A stretch of 64,000 bases of DNA from Clostridium akagii DSM 12554 (GTDB lineage: Bacteria > Bacillota > Clostridia > Clostridiales > Clostridiaceae). This document shows, in pieces, positions 1-7,869 of the stretch (positions are counted from its first letter, which is position 1; each line of letters opens with the position of its first letter). Location of the stretch: assembly GCF_000686725.1 (NCBI RefSeq), contig NZ_KK366008.1, positions 14,074-78,073 on the forward strand, in the 5' to 3' direction. A program made the translations under genes and the position numbers. The notes beneath the pieces are model-generated. The model did no database searches. It had not been told where the DNA came from and saw only the letters and a program-made list of their open reading frames with translations.

Positions 1-740
1 CCTGTCCAATACACTTTATATGTATTTAGATTAGCATATGGTTTTATAGCATTTAATATATTATTTAAAAATGGAACATATTCTTTAATATGTACAGTAA
101 TTATTTTATTATCTATAAGCCTTTGTATATCTTCTTCACTATAATCCTTATTTTCTATATTCTTTATTTTAGTATAGAAATCATAAGAGCCTAATTTTAT
201 AGTCTGCAATTTAACAACTTTTCCATTCTGAAACATAGCAAGATTTACTGTTCTACTTCCACAATCTATAATGCATATATCGCCTTTTTTCTGTTCTGTA
301 GTTAAACAAAAATAACTACTATATCCTTCTGGTAATATTAATGTATCTTCTATAGTCACATCTTTATCCTTGCCATTAAATTTCAATTTTATATTCTTAT
401 GTTTGTTTATTATATCTAATAGCTTATTTTTATTAGCCATTTGCATTATGGGTAGCATTAAACATAAGTTGGTTTTAATAATATCTTCATTGTTAGCCTT
501 AATGATTGCATACATTAGCTGTGGTATAAAATTTTCCTTATTGGTTTTATCATATTCCTTTGAAAATTCCCCAATGGTTAAGTATGTTATAAATCCATCA
601 ATCTCTACACGTTGAAAGCTGTCTTGATAACTTTGATAGTCTGTAGTATATTTACTACTAAACCTGCCTTTATTGGTTCCAATATATTTTATAAAATAGT
701 TTCCCAAATCAATTACTGTACTTTGTATTTCTTTATTCAT
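1..740 (-). CDS. parM: ParM-like actin-family plasmid segregation ATPase (3' end outside window)
   Basis: This gene starts at an ATG at position 740 behind a GGAGG eight bases upstream and runs off the left edge, so about 246 codons are visible. The translation shows actin-fold nucleotide-binding motifs: a phosphate-1 loop near residues 9-20 (VIDLGNYFIKYIG) and a phosphate-2 loop with IIDCGSRTVNLAMFQNG around residue 155. Proteins of this family polymerise into filaments that push plasmid copies apart, working with a ParR adaptor bound to a centromere-like parC site. The ParR gene would be expected just beyond the left edge. The plasmid-type neighbourhood supports a segregation role rather than cell shape. 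Which ParM/Alp subfamily it belongs to cannot be told by eye. Confidence 0.8.
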   Translation of the reverse strand, partial: MNKEIQSTVIDLGNYFIKYIGTNKGRFSSKYTTDYQSYQDSFQRVEIDGFITYLTIGEFSKEYDKTNKENFIPQLMYAIIKANNEDIIKTNLCLMLPIMQMANKNKLLDIINKHKNIKLKFNGKDKDVTIEDTLILPEGYSSYFCLTTEQKKGDICIIDCGSRTVNLAMFQNGKVVKLQTIKLGSYDFYTKIKNIENKDYSEEDIQRLIDNKIITVHIKEYVPFLNNILNAIKPYANLNTYKVYWT

Positions 741-853
741 TTTTAAAACCTCCACATATTTTATTAGTTTTTTCCGATATACAATTTACAATCTTTAGTA
801 TAAAAATTTTTTAAATTTTTCTTATGTATTCAAGCAAATATCGCACTCCATTC

Positions 854-1558
854 CTAGCCTGGTAACTCATATTGTTCTCCATATACTAATGCCTGTTCTA
901 ATTTATCATAGTCATAAAGTCGCTGTGGATAGTCAGCAAAATTAGTTTTTTCATTATTTTGTGATTTATTAATAAGTGACTTATTGTTTTTTATAGCCCA
1001 TTTGGTATAGCTGAATATATTCTTTACACCTCTCTGGCTAAGAGAGTATTGATAGCATTCAGCTACTTTGTTAATATCATTATTGGCTTCTTTCAAAAGC
1101 TCTGTTGATTGACACTTATTAAACCCTGTAGTTTCTGCAACTACTTCAACATTTTCATTTTTAATTGTTTCCTGTTTTCCTAAAATATCATCAATATACA
1201 TTTGTCCATTTATAGGAGTATTCCCATCACTATCATTATGTTTAGGCTTTTTTTCTTCTGTTGAGCTAATGGCCTTGCCAGTATTATGATTAGTTTTTAA
1301 AATGTATGAATATTCATATCTACCCTTGTTACTTGTCTTTGTTTCTAGGAGTATACATTTATCTTTTAGCTCCTTCCAAACTCTCCTAAAGGCTGTTTCT
1401 CCATATCCGCTAATAGATTTAATGTATGCTCTTTTGATAGAAAAATTATCTATACTGGCCAAATGTTGTAGCTTAACATAAAGACCTATGGCTTCAAGAG
1501 ATAGTCCTAAGTCAAAGATTATTAGATTGTCTATTTTAGTGAATCCTTTAGTATTCAT
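854..1558 (-). CDS. Replication-type protein with N-terminal HTH (DnaD/replisome-organizer-like)
   Basis: The chosen start is the ATG at 1558, preceded by AAGGAGG; a longer reading from a TTG at 1588 would run into the operator-like repeats. Residues 1-90 form a winged HTH of the type seen in plasmid and phage replication proteins, with GYGETAFRRVWKELKDK as the likely HTH core. The middle is hydrophilic. The C-terminal part contains a short segment (QRGVKNIFSYTKWAIKNN) resembling the DnaD-like helicase-loader region. It lies next to parM and to a small repressor, a common position for a plasmid replication initiator. An alternative is a transcription regulator of the par locus. Confidence 0.5.
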   Translation of the reverse strand: MNTKGFTKIDNLIIFDLGLSLEAIGLYVKLQHLASIDNFSIKRAYIKSISGYGETAFRRVWKELKDKCILLETKTSNKGRYEYSYILKTNHNTGKAISSTEEKKPKHNDSDGNTPINGQMYIDDILGKQETIKNENVEVVAETTGFNKCQSTELLKEANNDINKVAECYQYSLSQRGVKNIFSYTKWAIKNNKSLINKSQNNEKTNFADYPQRLYDYDKLEQALVYGEQYELPG

Positions 1559-1578
1559 GTTATTGCCTCCTTGGTTAT

Positions 1579-1675
1579 TCTTAGTCAAACTTAGTTAAGT
1601 TGTGTTTTTATAATACACCCTTGGTAAAACTTAGTCAAGTGCTTTTTTATAGAAATAATCAAACTTAGTTAAGTT
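1579..1675. promoter_or_regulatory. Cluster of AACTTAGTTAAGTT operator or iteron boxes
   Basis: Near-palindromic boxes lie at 1588-1601 (AACTTAGTTAAGTT), 1628-1640 (AACTTAGTCAAGT) and 1662-1675 (exact again), with a partial copy just left of the first. Centre spacings are 40 and 34 bases. They fill the region between the divergent replication-type gene and the ribbon-helix-helix gene, so they are likely binding sites for one of these two proteins, or origin iterons. Confidence 0.6.
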
Positions 1676-1715
1676 ATGTTATAATAGGTATATAAGTATT
1701 ATTGGAGGATTTCAT

Positions 1716-1883
1716 ATGGATAAAAAAAGCAATGATGATTTAACGACTCGACAAAGATATACTGCTTCTTTCGATAAAAATCTATTAGAAAGCTTGAAGA
1801 AATTATCAAAAGAAACATCTATTCCTTTAAGCAAATTACTAGATAAAGCTATAATTCTACTAGAGAAAGAATATAAAAAATAA
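1716..1883 (+). CDS. Small ribbon-helix-helix (CopG/Arc-type) DNA-binding protein
   Basis: This 55-residue protein starts at an ATG five bases after TTGGAGGAT. Residues 12-50 fit a ribbon-helix-helix fold: a beta strand (RYTASFD), a helix (KNLLESLKKLSKET) and a second helix (PLSKLLDKAIILLEKEY). Such proteins act as dimers that repress their own gene or control plasmid copy number or partition. It is divergent from the replication-type gene, and three near-palindromic boxes lie between the two, so it probably controls both promoters. A terminator hairpin overlaps its stop codon. Confidence 0.7.
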   Translation: MDKKSNDDLTTRQRYTASFDKNLLESLKKLSKETSIPLSKLLDKAIILLEKEYKK

Positions 1884-1914
1884 GGTGACTAATTTATAGT
1901 TACCTTATTTTTTA
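1882..1914 (+). terminator. Rho-independent terminator after the RHH gene
   Basis: A nine-base-pair stem (AAGGTGACT with AGTTACCTT, one G-T pair) with a seven-base loop is followed by a T-rich tail. It starts inside the stop codon of the ribbon-helix-helix gene. Confidence 0.7.
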
Positions 1915-2160
1915 TATAAATTTATACATGACAAAACGGCCCCAGTATTTTACTATATACCTTTAGGTATATAGTTGTTGTTTATATATTATTTATATAT
2001 TATTATTAACTATAGTCTTACTAAGTATGTTCGTTTTCAATGTGTGATTTTCAAACCTATGGTTTTAATATGCTGGTGCTGATATGATTGTTACATAATA
2101 TTGTTAAATTACTAAAAACACTGTTAGACTTAAAAATAGAATTTTTGCTAAAAAAGATTT
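1915..2160. other. AT-rich non-coding gap with a 22-bp palindrome
   Basis: No gene is visible. Positions 1953-1974 form a palindrome with ten-base arms (CTATATACCT and AGGTATATAG) around two bases, followed by AT-only direct repeats near 1980-2005. This may be an operator or part of an origin; function is inferred only from its place between plasmid maintenance genes and the end of the long minus-strand block. Confidence 0.35.
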
Positions 2161-2201
2161 AATGATTAAACACTGGAAGGCTAATCCAGTGTTTAATCAT
2201 T
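2161..2201 (-). terminator. Strong terminator ending the long minus-strand gene block
   Basis: Perfect 17-base arms (2161-2177 and 2185-2201, starting AATGATTAAACACTGGA) enclose a seven-base loop. Read leftwards the stem is followed by a T-rich run. It lies 43 bases after the stop of the leftmost gene of the amidoligase block. Confidence 0.8.
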
Positions 2202-2243
2202 TTAGTGTTCTGATCAATTTTTTTATATGTTTTATGCTAGCAA

Positions 2244-2864
2244 TCAAATCACTTTATATTCCCCCCCCACATATTCTTTAACTGATCCAACAATTCCGGA
2301 CATGCAACTTTCTGTCTCAGTTCTAACAGCATCATATACGTCACAAATAATATTTCCTTCTCCATTTTGTTTTTTTAACGTACATTTTCCGCAGTTACAG
2401 CTATCAGTTAGCTCTTTATTAAATATACAGCTGTCTTCTCTTTCCATAATTCTTATTGCACCTATTTGTACCAGGGATAATAAAAATGTTTTTTCATTTT
2501 CTACTGAAATACTCATTGATTCATTTTCTTCTGTGTCATCTTCATAGTCTGGATCGTCTTCAGATGCAGCGTAGTTATTCTTAATTTCACCTAAGTTATT
2601 ATCCATTATTTTTATATTTAAGCCTGCTGCTAAGGCTCTCATTGCTTCTATCCGTGCATGTTCTACTCTATAATGCCATTCATCCTCATTGTTTTCAGTG
2701 TCATAATATTCAGTGCCAATTACTATAGCTGTTGCACCTCTTAGACTTTTTGCTTCTCCAATTATTTCATTTCCTAATAAAACTAATAAAGGCATAACTG
2801 GTACTCTTGTTTCTTCTGGATTTTCAGGATTTTTAATTATCCTGCTTTGATCTGTTATTTTCAT
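2244..2864 (-). CDS. Hypothetical acidic protein with CxCxxC motif
   Basis: The start is the ATG at 2864 behind AGAAGGTG; a GTG nine bases upstream is also open. The roughly 206-residue protein has no family that I recognise. A stretch around residues 105-120 is very acidic, and a cysteine cluster near residue 160 (CNCGKCTLKK) with two more cysteines further on could hold a metal. It is the last gene of the amidoligase block, 47 bases after the glutamine amidotransferase gene, so it may be an accessory or substrate of that system. Confidence 0.6.
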   Translation of the reverse strand: MKITDQSRIIKNPENPEETRVPVMPLLVLLGNEIIGEAKSLRGATAIVIGTEYYDTENNEDEWHYRVEHARIEAMRALAAGLNIKIMDNNLGEIKNNYAASEDDPDYEDDTEENESMSISVENEKTFLLSLVQIGAIRIMEREDSCIFNKELTDSCNCGKCTLKKQNGEGNIICDVYDAVRTETESCMSGIVGSVKEYVGGEYKVI

Positions 2865-2920
2865 TATTTTCACCTTCTATAATTATCTAGTGTACAAGAT
2901 ACAGAGCACCCTGCCACAGC

Positions 2921-3658
2921 TTATGCTAGTTTGATTTCTTTTTTTATATACTCATTTTCATGAGCTTTCCCTTGATAAATTTTTGCTCCATTCTTATAAA
3001 CAAATAGAGTATTAAGCTGTACATTTTTCCACTGATTCCTATACAAAACATCCACTAATGGTTTTGTTGAAAAGAATACTAATCCTTTAGCTCTATAAAT
3101 GTAAAGTGAATTTATATAATTACAATGAATATACAAATATTCTCCATCGCTTATTAAAAGATTTAATTTCCCATATTGAGAAAGATTCAGTATCATACTT
3201 TCTATACACTTTATTTTTACGTTTATATCTGTTATATCCACAGTTTTAGAGCCATTGCTTAGCTCTTTTTCTAAGTATGCGAGTATTCGTTCACTATCAG
3301 TCTCGCCATACCCATTTACAGTATTCAAAACACTTAAAGGTATGCTTCCGTTATGGGCCAATAGCCATTCTGTATTATTTATATCCTGGATAAAAGGATG
3401 TGTATTTAGATATGATTTCTTTCCAACCGTGGCATACCTAATATGTGCTATTGCTAATCTAGCAGAGATAAATGCTGTTATATTCTTAGCATATTCACTT
3501 TTATACGCAGCACAAGGTTGTTTAATCATTGTCAGGTCATTATCATATATCCCTATTCCCCAACCATGGGGATGTCTATTACTATTTCTAAAAAAACTAG
3601 CTGCCACTTTTCCTATCTCATATCTTTTATCTGCAGAGAATCCTAACAACATGCACAT
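2921..3658 (-). CDS. Class II glutamine amidotransferase (GATase_4/YafJ-like)
   Basis: The protein begins MCMLLGFSA, so removal of Met would expose Cys2, the N-terminal nucleophile of class II (Ntn-type) glutaminases. Other family signatures are HPHGWGIG (29-36), HIRYATVG (72-79), NTHPF (85-89) and HNGSI (102-106), which bind glutamine and form the oxyanion hole. The 245-residue length fits a stand-alone glutaminase domain that releases ammonia from glutamine. The start is firm because the nucleophile depends on it and GGGAGGCG lies upstream. It is two genes from an amidoligase, the partner class with which such glutaminases are often linked; it may feed ammonia to that enzyme or trim gamma-glutamyl products. 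Confidence 0.85.
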   Translation of the reverse strand: MCMLLGFSADKRYEIGKVAASFFRNSNRHPHGWGIGIYDNDLTMIKQPCAAYKSEYAKNITAFISARLAIAHIRYATVGKKSYLNTHPFIQDINNTEWLLAHNGSIPLSVLNTVNGYGETDSERILAYLEKELSNGSKTVDITDINVKIKCIESMILNLSQYGKLNLLISDGEYLYIHCNYINSLYIYRAKGLVFFSTKPLVDVLYRNQWKNVQLNTLFVYKNGAKIYQGKAHENEYIKKEIKLA

Positions 3659-3691
3659 ATTTTCGCCTCCCGCCGATGTGCTAAATCATTA

Positions 3692-4177
3692 CTAATCTCT
3701 AAGTAATGATTTAATCCGACTTACTTTATTACTATTTTCTTCTAAAAAATTTAGTATTATATCTTCTCTATTACATAACATCCACTCAACTACATCATAA
3801 TCTTCACTTCTAAATACAACATGTGTTTTTTCCTTTAACTCAAAAACTGTTTCTTTTCTTCTTTTACCAACTAGCCTCTGAGTAGCAACGTCCCTTATAT
3901 CTAAAGAGCTATTTTCTTCTATTACAGCTATGCTTATGGCCAATATATTTTCATCTAATATTTTTTCAAAGTATGCATCAACCAAAACCTTTGTATATTC
4001 AGCACAAGTTAGCTTTTTTGCTTTCCAAATATTTTTCAAATCTTCCTCGCTAAATAGTGTCTGAAAAAGTTTTTCAGCATTGCCCTTACTTATACCTACA
4101 GATTTATTTTTTGAATTATTGAAATCTATTTTATATTGAAATCCATGCTGTAATATCCAATCTTTATTTATTTCCAT
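3692..4177 (-). CDS. Hypothetical protein between glutaminase and amidoligase genes
   Basis: The ATG at 4177 follows GAGAGGTGC; a TTG at 4183 is possible. The 161-residue product is soluble, rich in Lys and Glu, and predicted mostly helical with no recognised domain. Its position between the glutaminase and the amidoligase genes, in the same direction and with short spacers, suggests a role in the same system. Its promoter region may be the inverted repeat just upstream. Confidence 0.6.
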   Translation of the reverse strand: MEINKDWILQHGFQYKIDFNNSKNKSVGISKGNAEKLFQTLFSEEDLKNIWKAKKLTCAEYTKVLVDAYFEKILDENILAISIAVIEENSSLDIRDVATQRLVGKRRKETVFELKEKTHVVFRSEDYDVVEWMLCNREDIILNFLEENSNKVSRIKSLLRD

Positions 4178-4195
4178 TGACAAGCACCTCTCAAC

Positions 4196-4230
4196 TTTAA
4201 TGTTATAATTTATTATAATATAACATTAAA
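4196..4230. promoter_or_regulatory. Perfect 12-bp inverted repeat upstream of the 4177 gene
   Basis: Arms TTTAATGTTATA (4196-4207) and TATAACATTAAA (4219-4230) flank an 11-base AT loop. It is 19 bases before the start of the downstream gene and 35 bases after the amidoligase stop. It may be an operator overlapping a promoter (TATAAT is inside) or a weak terminator. Confidence 0.4.
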
Positions 4231-4264
4231 ATTGTAATATATCAATGAATTTTAACAATTTTTT

Positions 4265-5755
4265 TTATCGCCATGTGTTTTTTGAAAATACTTCTATAGC
4301 TGCATCTTTATCTTTTTTTCTTGTGAAGGCTATATCTATCAATTTTCTCATGCTGGTTTCATCTCTTCTTCTCACATTTTCAACTGAATTATTAAGCATT
4401 TCACCCCTTCTTTTCATTGTATCCGTAGTATTATAATTTTCACTTTCATGTGTTCTAGCCTTCTCTGATGCCATTACAATTCCATTTGCTAGTTTTACAT
4501 TTGCCTGGATTTGCTTTGCATTTAAGCTACCATTAAAATATCTAAACTCCACAGTATTAGGTGCATTATAGTTTGCTATATTCCTCAAATTTATCCCATA
4601 ATACCTTGTACCACACACTGAATCAGCTAATCTATTAACATCATCGTTACTTTCCATTCTAAATCTCATATTTGATGCTTCTCTAGCTCTATCAGCGAAT
4701 GGCATAGCATAATGTTCATGATTTTCTCGTATTCTTCCTAAGTCCCCACCTGAAAACCTATATATAGACTCCTCATATCTTCCGATTAATTTAAAAAATC
4801 TTTTCCAGCGTTGTTTTGCTGTGTCTAATGGCTCCATTCCTACATGCACATGTGCGCCTGTCTTGCTATTAACTGTTGCTCCATGTCTCTTTGCTACTTC
4901 ACATATTTTTTCTATAGATTTCCATGTTTCTGGAGTATCCTTTAAAATTGGAGAAACAAGTTCACCGCCCTCGTCTCCGCTAGATACTGATGAGTCTCTT
5001 TCTAATTTCCATTTTCCTTCAACACTAGGCGCATGATACCCTACTCTCTGAGCATTTGCACATATACCTAAAGTATATAGTTCCCTTGCTATTGCATGGG
5101 CATTTCCACCAACAAATTCAAGTTCTACACCAAATGTGATTTTACTTCCATTCAAAACATTTTCATATTCATAAGGGACTTCTTCCATTTCTCCTTGCAT
5201 CATTGATTTAAATGTTTGCTTATTATCTTCGTAGAAGAATCCATCATCTTCTTGATCTAAGCTTAAAGTATTTCTATCTGCCTCATTAATTTCATCAACA
5301 TTTTCTTGTCCTTCTAATACACTATTACCTGCTGCATCAGCTCCATTGTCATTTCCAACTACTCTTTCATTTAATATTTGACCAATCGCTGTATTAGTAG
5401 CATCAATATGTCTACATCCATCCTCATGGCTTATATAGTGCATACAAGTGCATGTTTGTTCTTCATGGTTTACTTCATAGGTATTACCACTTTCAGATGC
5501 TACACGAGCAATATCCCTTCTATTAGGATCAAGCGTTACTTGTACTTCTTCAGTTTGTCTTCTTGTCCTGGACTCTATATTAACAGTAATTGTTCGCACC
5601 CCATCTAATCTATCTTCTACCCTTTGTACTATTTCTGCATTTTCAGTAGTTATGGCAGCTCCGCCATTAATATCATTACTTGTCCCTGTTCCTGAAGTTC
5701 CTCCTGATGTATTTCCACCTGAAGCTAGTGTATTATTTCTTCTGGATTTTGGCAT
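4265..5755 (-). CDS. SWIM zinc finger fused to amidoligase (COOH-NH2 ligase family)
   Basis: The 496-residue protein starts at an ATG inside the end of the upstream gene (31-base overlap), which suggests translational coupling. A low-complexity Gly/Ser/Thr N-terminus is followed by a SWIM-type zinc finger with Cys102, Cys104, Cys114 and His116. From about residue 205 the sequence matches the Amidoligase_2 pattern: FGVELEFVG (208-216), KLERDSSV (250-257), GGELVSP (263-269), TGAHVHVGM (299-307) and NTVEFRYFNG near 400. This ATP-dependent family, of glutamine-synthetase-like fold, joins a carboxyl to an amino group, and its known neighbours include class II glutaminases. The SWIM finger may bring it to DNA or to a protein target. 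The substrate is unknown. Confidence 0.85.
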   Translation of the reverse strand: MPKSRRNNTLASGGNTSGGTSGTGTSNDINGGAAITTENAEIVQRVEDRLDGVRTITVNIESRTRRQTEEVQVTLDPNRRDIARVASESGNTYEVNHEEQTCTCMHYISHEDGCRHIDATNTAIGQILNERVVGNDNGADAAGNSVLEGQENVDEINEADRNTLSLDQEDDGFFYEDNKQTFKSMMQGEMEEVPYEYENVLNGSKITFGVELEFVGGNAHAIARELYTLGICANAQRVGYHAPSVEGKWKLERDSSVSSGDEGGELVSPILKDTPETWKSIEKICEVAKRHGATVNSKTGAHVHVGMEPLDTAKQRWKRFFKLIGRYEESIYRFSGGDLGRIRENHEHYAMPFADRAREASNMRFRMESNDDVNRLADSVCGTRYYGINLRNIANYNAPNTVEFRYFNGSLNAKQIQANVKLANGIVMASEKARTHESENYNTTDTMKRRGEMLNNSVENVRRRDETSMRKLIDIAFTRKKDKDAAIEVFSKNTWR

Positions 5756-6765
5756 ACCTTAACTTCACCTTCTCTTCTGTAAATTTCATTCATTTTGGCA
5801 TAAAATTCATTGAAATATATTATATTTTTCTCCAACAAATCGTCCCTAGACGTGGTTGTATCACTCAATCTAGCCTCAGATATAACGCCTCTTGCTTGAT
5901 TGAGTACATATATCTCATGGCCATTCGCAGCTTTAAAAATTTCCTCAATACGCTGTGTTGAGCTCACCCCTATAGTTATAATTTTTATGTCCTTATTTAT
6001 TTTCTTGCATATATACCTAAAACCAGTTAGATAGCTTTGCCATATGTTAGATGCTTTTAATTGCACGCCTACTACCTGAAAGGAGAATGCTATTGTTTTT
6101 ATATTACTTTTGCCTATAGCCTCAATCCATCTATCTAAATCTTCTTTTGTAAACCAGACTATATCAGGAATAGCATTTATTCCTTCATCTATCATTTCAT
6201 TGTATACAACACTTGATCTCTTAATGTTGTATAAATGGTCTATCCGTGGTACGTCTTCATACACTGAAAAATTTGGCGTTATTACAGCCTTAACGTTCAT
6301 TTTTTTTAGCTCATCATATATTACCTTTCTTTTATCCCAGAAGCCTTCTAACGTTCGATCCTTTACATAGAACTCAACTATTGCTTCTGTTCTTGTATCT
6401 ATATTAAGGGCTTTACAATATCCTTTTTCTAAATATGATTTATTTATTTTCTCTCCATTTTTAGCGAACATGTTACCCCCATGTAAGGCTATTATAGGCA
6501 TCATTTCATATTTAGGAATATTAATCATTCTATCCGGCAGTACTGGGATATGGTAGGAGCTCAACTTAATCTCTCTATTATTCTTTAACACTATCCCTGT
6601 TCCGCCAATTGAATTAATATATGGAATAGATTCTGGTCTTTTAGCACATAGAACCATACATTTGCTGCATCCTTTATTGCATATTGAAGCTTCACACAAA
6701 GAACATCCGCCACAAGTGCCTTTTTCAACACATTTACTACATCTCTTATTGCATAATCCATTCAT
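5725..6765 (-). CDS. Cys-rich N-terminus plus DUF4417-like domain
   Basis: Ten cysteines fall between residues 5 and 40 (Cys5, 9, 12, 18, 21, 24, 29, 33, 36, 40) in CxxxCxxC and CxxCxxC spacings that could bind iron-sulfur clusters or zinc. The remaining 300 residues resemble DUF4417: ITPNFSVYEDVPRIDHLYNI followed by an INAIPDIVWF segment. The biochemical role of that domain is not known to me. The gene overlaps the amidoligase gene by 31 bases and is coupled to it. I favour a metal-dependent or redox partner of the amidoligase. The start at 6765 is the first ATG, two bases from the stop of the previous gene. Confidence 0.6.
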   Translation of the reverse strand: MNGLCNKRCSKCVEKGTCGGCSLCEASICNKGCSKCMVLCAKRPESIPYINSIGGTGIVLKNNREIKLSSYHIPVLPDRMINIPKYEMMPIIALHGGNMFAKNGEKINKSYLEKGYCKALNIDTRTEAIVEFYVKDRTLEGFWDKRKVIYDELKKMNVKAVITPNFSVYEDVPRIDHLYNIKRSSVVYNEMIDEGINAIPDIVWFTKEDLDRWIEAIGKSNIKTIAFSFQVVGVQLKASNIWQSYLTGFRYICKKINKDIKIITIGVSSTQRIEEIFKAANGHEIYVLNQARGVISEARLSDTTTSRDDLLEKNIIYFNEFYAKMNEIYRREGEVKVCQNPEEIIH

Positions 6766-6766
6766 A

Positions 6767-6985
6767 TTAATTAAGCTCCTTCGCTAAAGACCTTCTGTCG
6801 TTTATTCTAAAATTTTCAATTTCGTTAGCTACCTTTGCGGCTGCATTCTTAGTTATTTCATAGTATTCTTCAGAAATATCCGAATTTTTAATAAGCTTAA
6901 TTTGCCTAATAATAGTTCTACTTAAATTTAAAAATTGCTGTATATCTACTAATTCACATTTAATTTTTTCTTTTGTTTTTTTCAT
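6767..6985 (-). CDS. Small helical hypothetical protein
   Basis: The likely start is the ATG at 6985 (GGAGGGAAATAT upstream), giving 72 residues beginning MKKTKEKIKC; a longer reading to 7027 lacks a ribosome binding site. The sequence is charged and looks fully helical, perhaps a short coiled coil. It ends one base before the start of the DUF4417-like gene, so the two are co-translated. No family recognised. Confidence 0.55.
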   Translation of the reverse strand: MKKTKEKIKCELVDIQQFLNLSRTIIRQIKLIKNSDISEEYYEITKNAAAKVANEIENFRINDRRSLAKELN

Positions 6986-7040
6986 ATATTTCCCTCCGTC
7001 AGTTATAAATATCAGTTGATGATTCATGTGTCTTTATGCT

Positions 7041-7087
7041 AAGAATAGCCCTGAAGATCATGAGTAATAATCTTCAGGGCTATTCTT
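7041..7087 (-). terminator. Perfect 18-bp hairpin terminator
   Basis: Arms AAGAATAGCCCTGAAGAT (7041-7058) and its complement (7070-7087) surround an 11-base loop. It lies downstream of the winged-helix gene that ends at 7161 and upstream of the 6985 gene, dividing the enzyme block into two transcription units. Confidence 0.75.
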
Positions 7088-7101
7088 ATTTCCTTAATGA
7101 C

Positions 7102-7150
7102 AGTAATCTATGTAGATTACTTGATTTATTGATTTATTGATTTATTGATT
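7102..7150. repeat. Palindrome and (TTGATTTA)n microsatellite
   Basis: AGTAATCTA at 7102-7110 and TAGATTACT at 7113-7121 form a palindrome. It is followed at 7121-7150 by almost four copies of the octamer TTGATTTA. Both lie just downstream of the stop codon at 7161. Confidence 0.6.
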
Positions 7151-7160
7151 GAAAGACGAA

Positions 7161-7802
7161 TTAACTTTTTAAAAGAGTTCTCTTTCTATTTTCACCTAAG
7201 TGACTGATTACACCATCATTTTCAAGTGCCTCAAGTAACATATTTGCAGTTATTAATCCTATTCTTAAATGACGTTTTAATAAATTTATGTTGATATTTC
7301 CTGGATACTTCCTGAATAAATCTACAGCTTGTTCTTTTAATTCAGCTTTTCTTTCTAGTTCCTTATATTCATCTTCTGTGTATACACTATCTAGCCAATA
7401 TTTAAATTCATTTTTTCCACCACATTCACATTTTTCCGGTAGAATTTTATGATTTTCTTTAATGTCACTCTCGACTAAATTTCTTTCTTTTTTGCATTTT
7501 AAACATTGTACAACAAAACAATTACTCATAAGCGTGTGAGTTCCTAACTTATCTACTACCTTTATAAGAATAACTCGATCACTACTCATCTTAAATCCAT
7601 CCTGGAGAACCAACTCTCCAATAATGTTAATTTCTCCTACTAAAAACTCTCTGCCTTGATCATCCTTTGCAAAATATTCTTCTGTTTCTTCATGTAATTC
7701 TGCAACATAATCCTTTTCCTCCACTTCAGCTAATACTTCTGTCTCAGCATGATTCCTCAAAGTAAATTTATCTATACATTTTACTTTTATTACTTTTTCC
7801 AT
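7161..7802 (-). CDS. Zinc-ribbon protein with C-terminal FtsK-gamma-like winged helix
   Basis: Residues 1-95 are beta-rich. A zinc-ribbon follows with CLKC near residue 100 and CECGGKNEF near 130. The last 55 residues (PGNININLLKRHLRIGLITA, then MLLEALENDGVISHL and a Lys/Arg end) closely resemble the FtsK gamma domain, the winged helix by which FtsK/SpoIIIE translocases read DNA sequence. No translocase motor is present, so this looks like a free DNA reader, possibly a regulator or adaptor. The ATG at 7802 has GGAGG nine bases upstream. It begins the left half of the enzyme block; a strong terminator follows it. Confidence 0.6.
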   Translation of the reverse strand: MEKVIKVKCIDKFTLRNHAETEVLAEVEEKDYVAELHEETEEYFAKDDQGREFLVGEINIIGELVLQDGFKMSSDRVILIKVVDKLGTHTLMSNCFVVQCLKCKKERNLVESDIKENHKILPEKCECGGKNEFKYWLDSVYTEDEYKELERKAELKEQAVDLFRKYPGNININLLKRHLRIGLITANMLLEALENDGVISHLGENRKRTLLKS

Positions 7803-7869
7803 TTAAAAACCTCCATAAATCTAAATTTTATTTAATGAACAATATTTTCAAAGGCTGCAGCACCTAATC

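Noticed and set aside
3255-3695. A 146-residue plus-strand frame
   Set aside because: It is the mirror of the glutamine amidotransferase gene, whose motifs and start are convincing on the minus strand.
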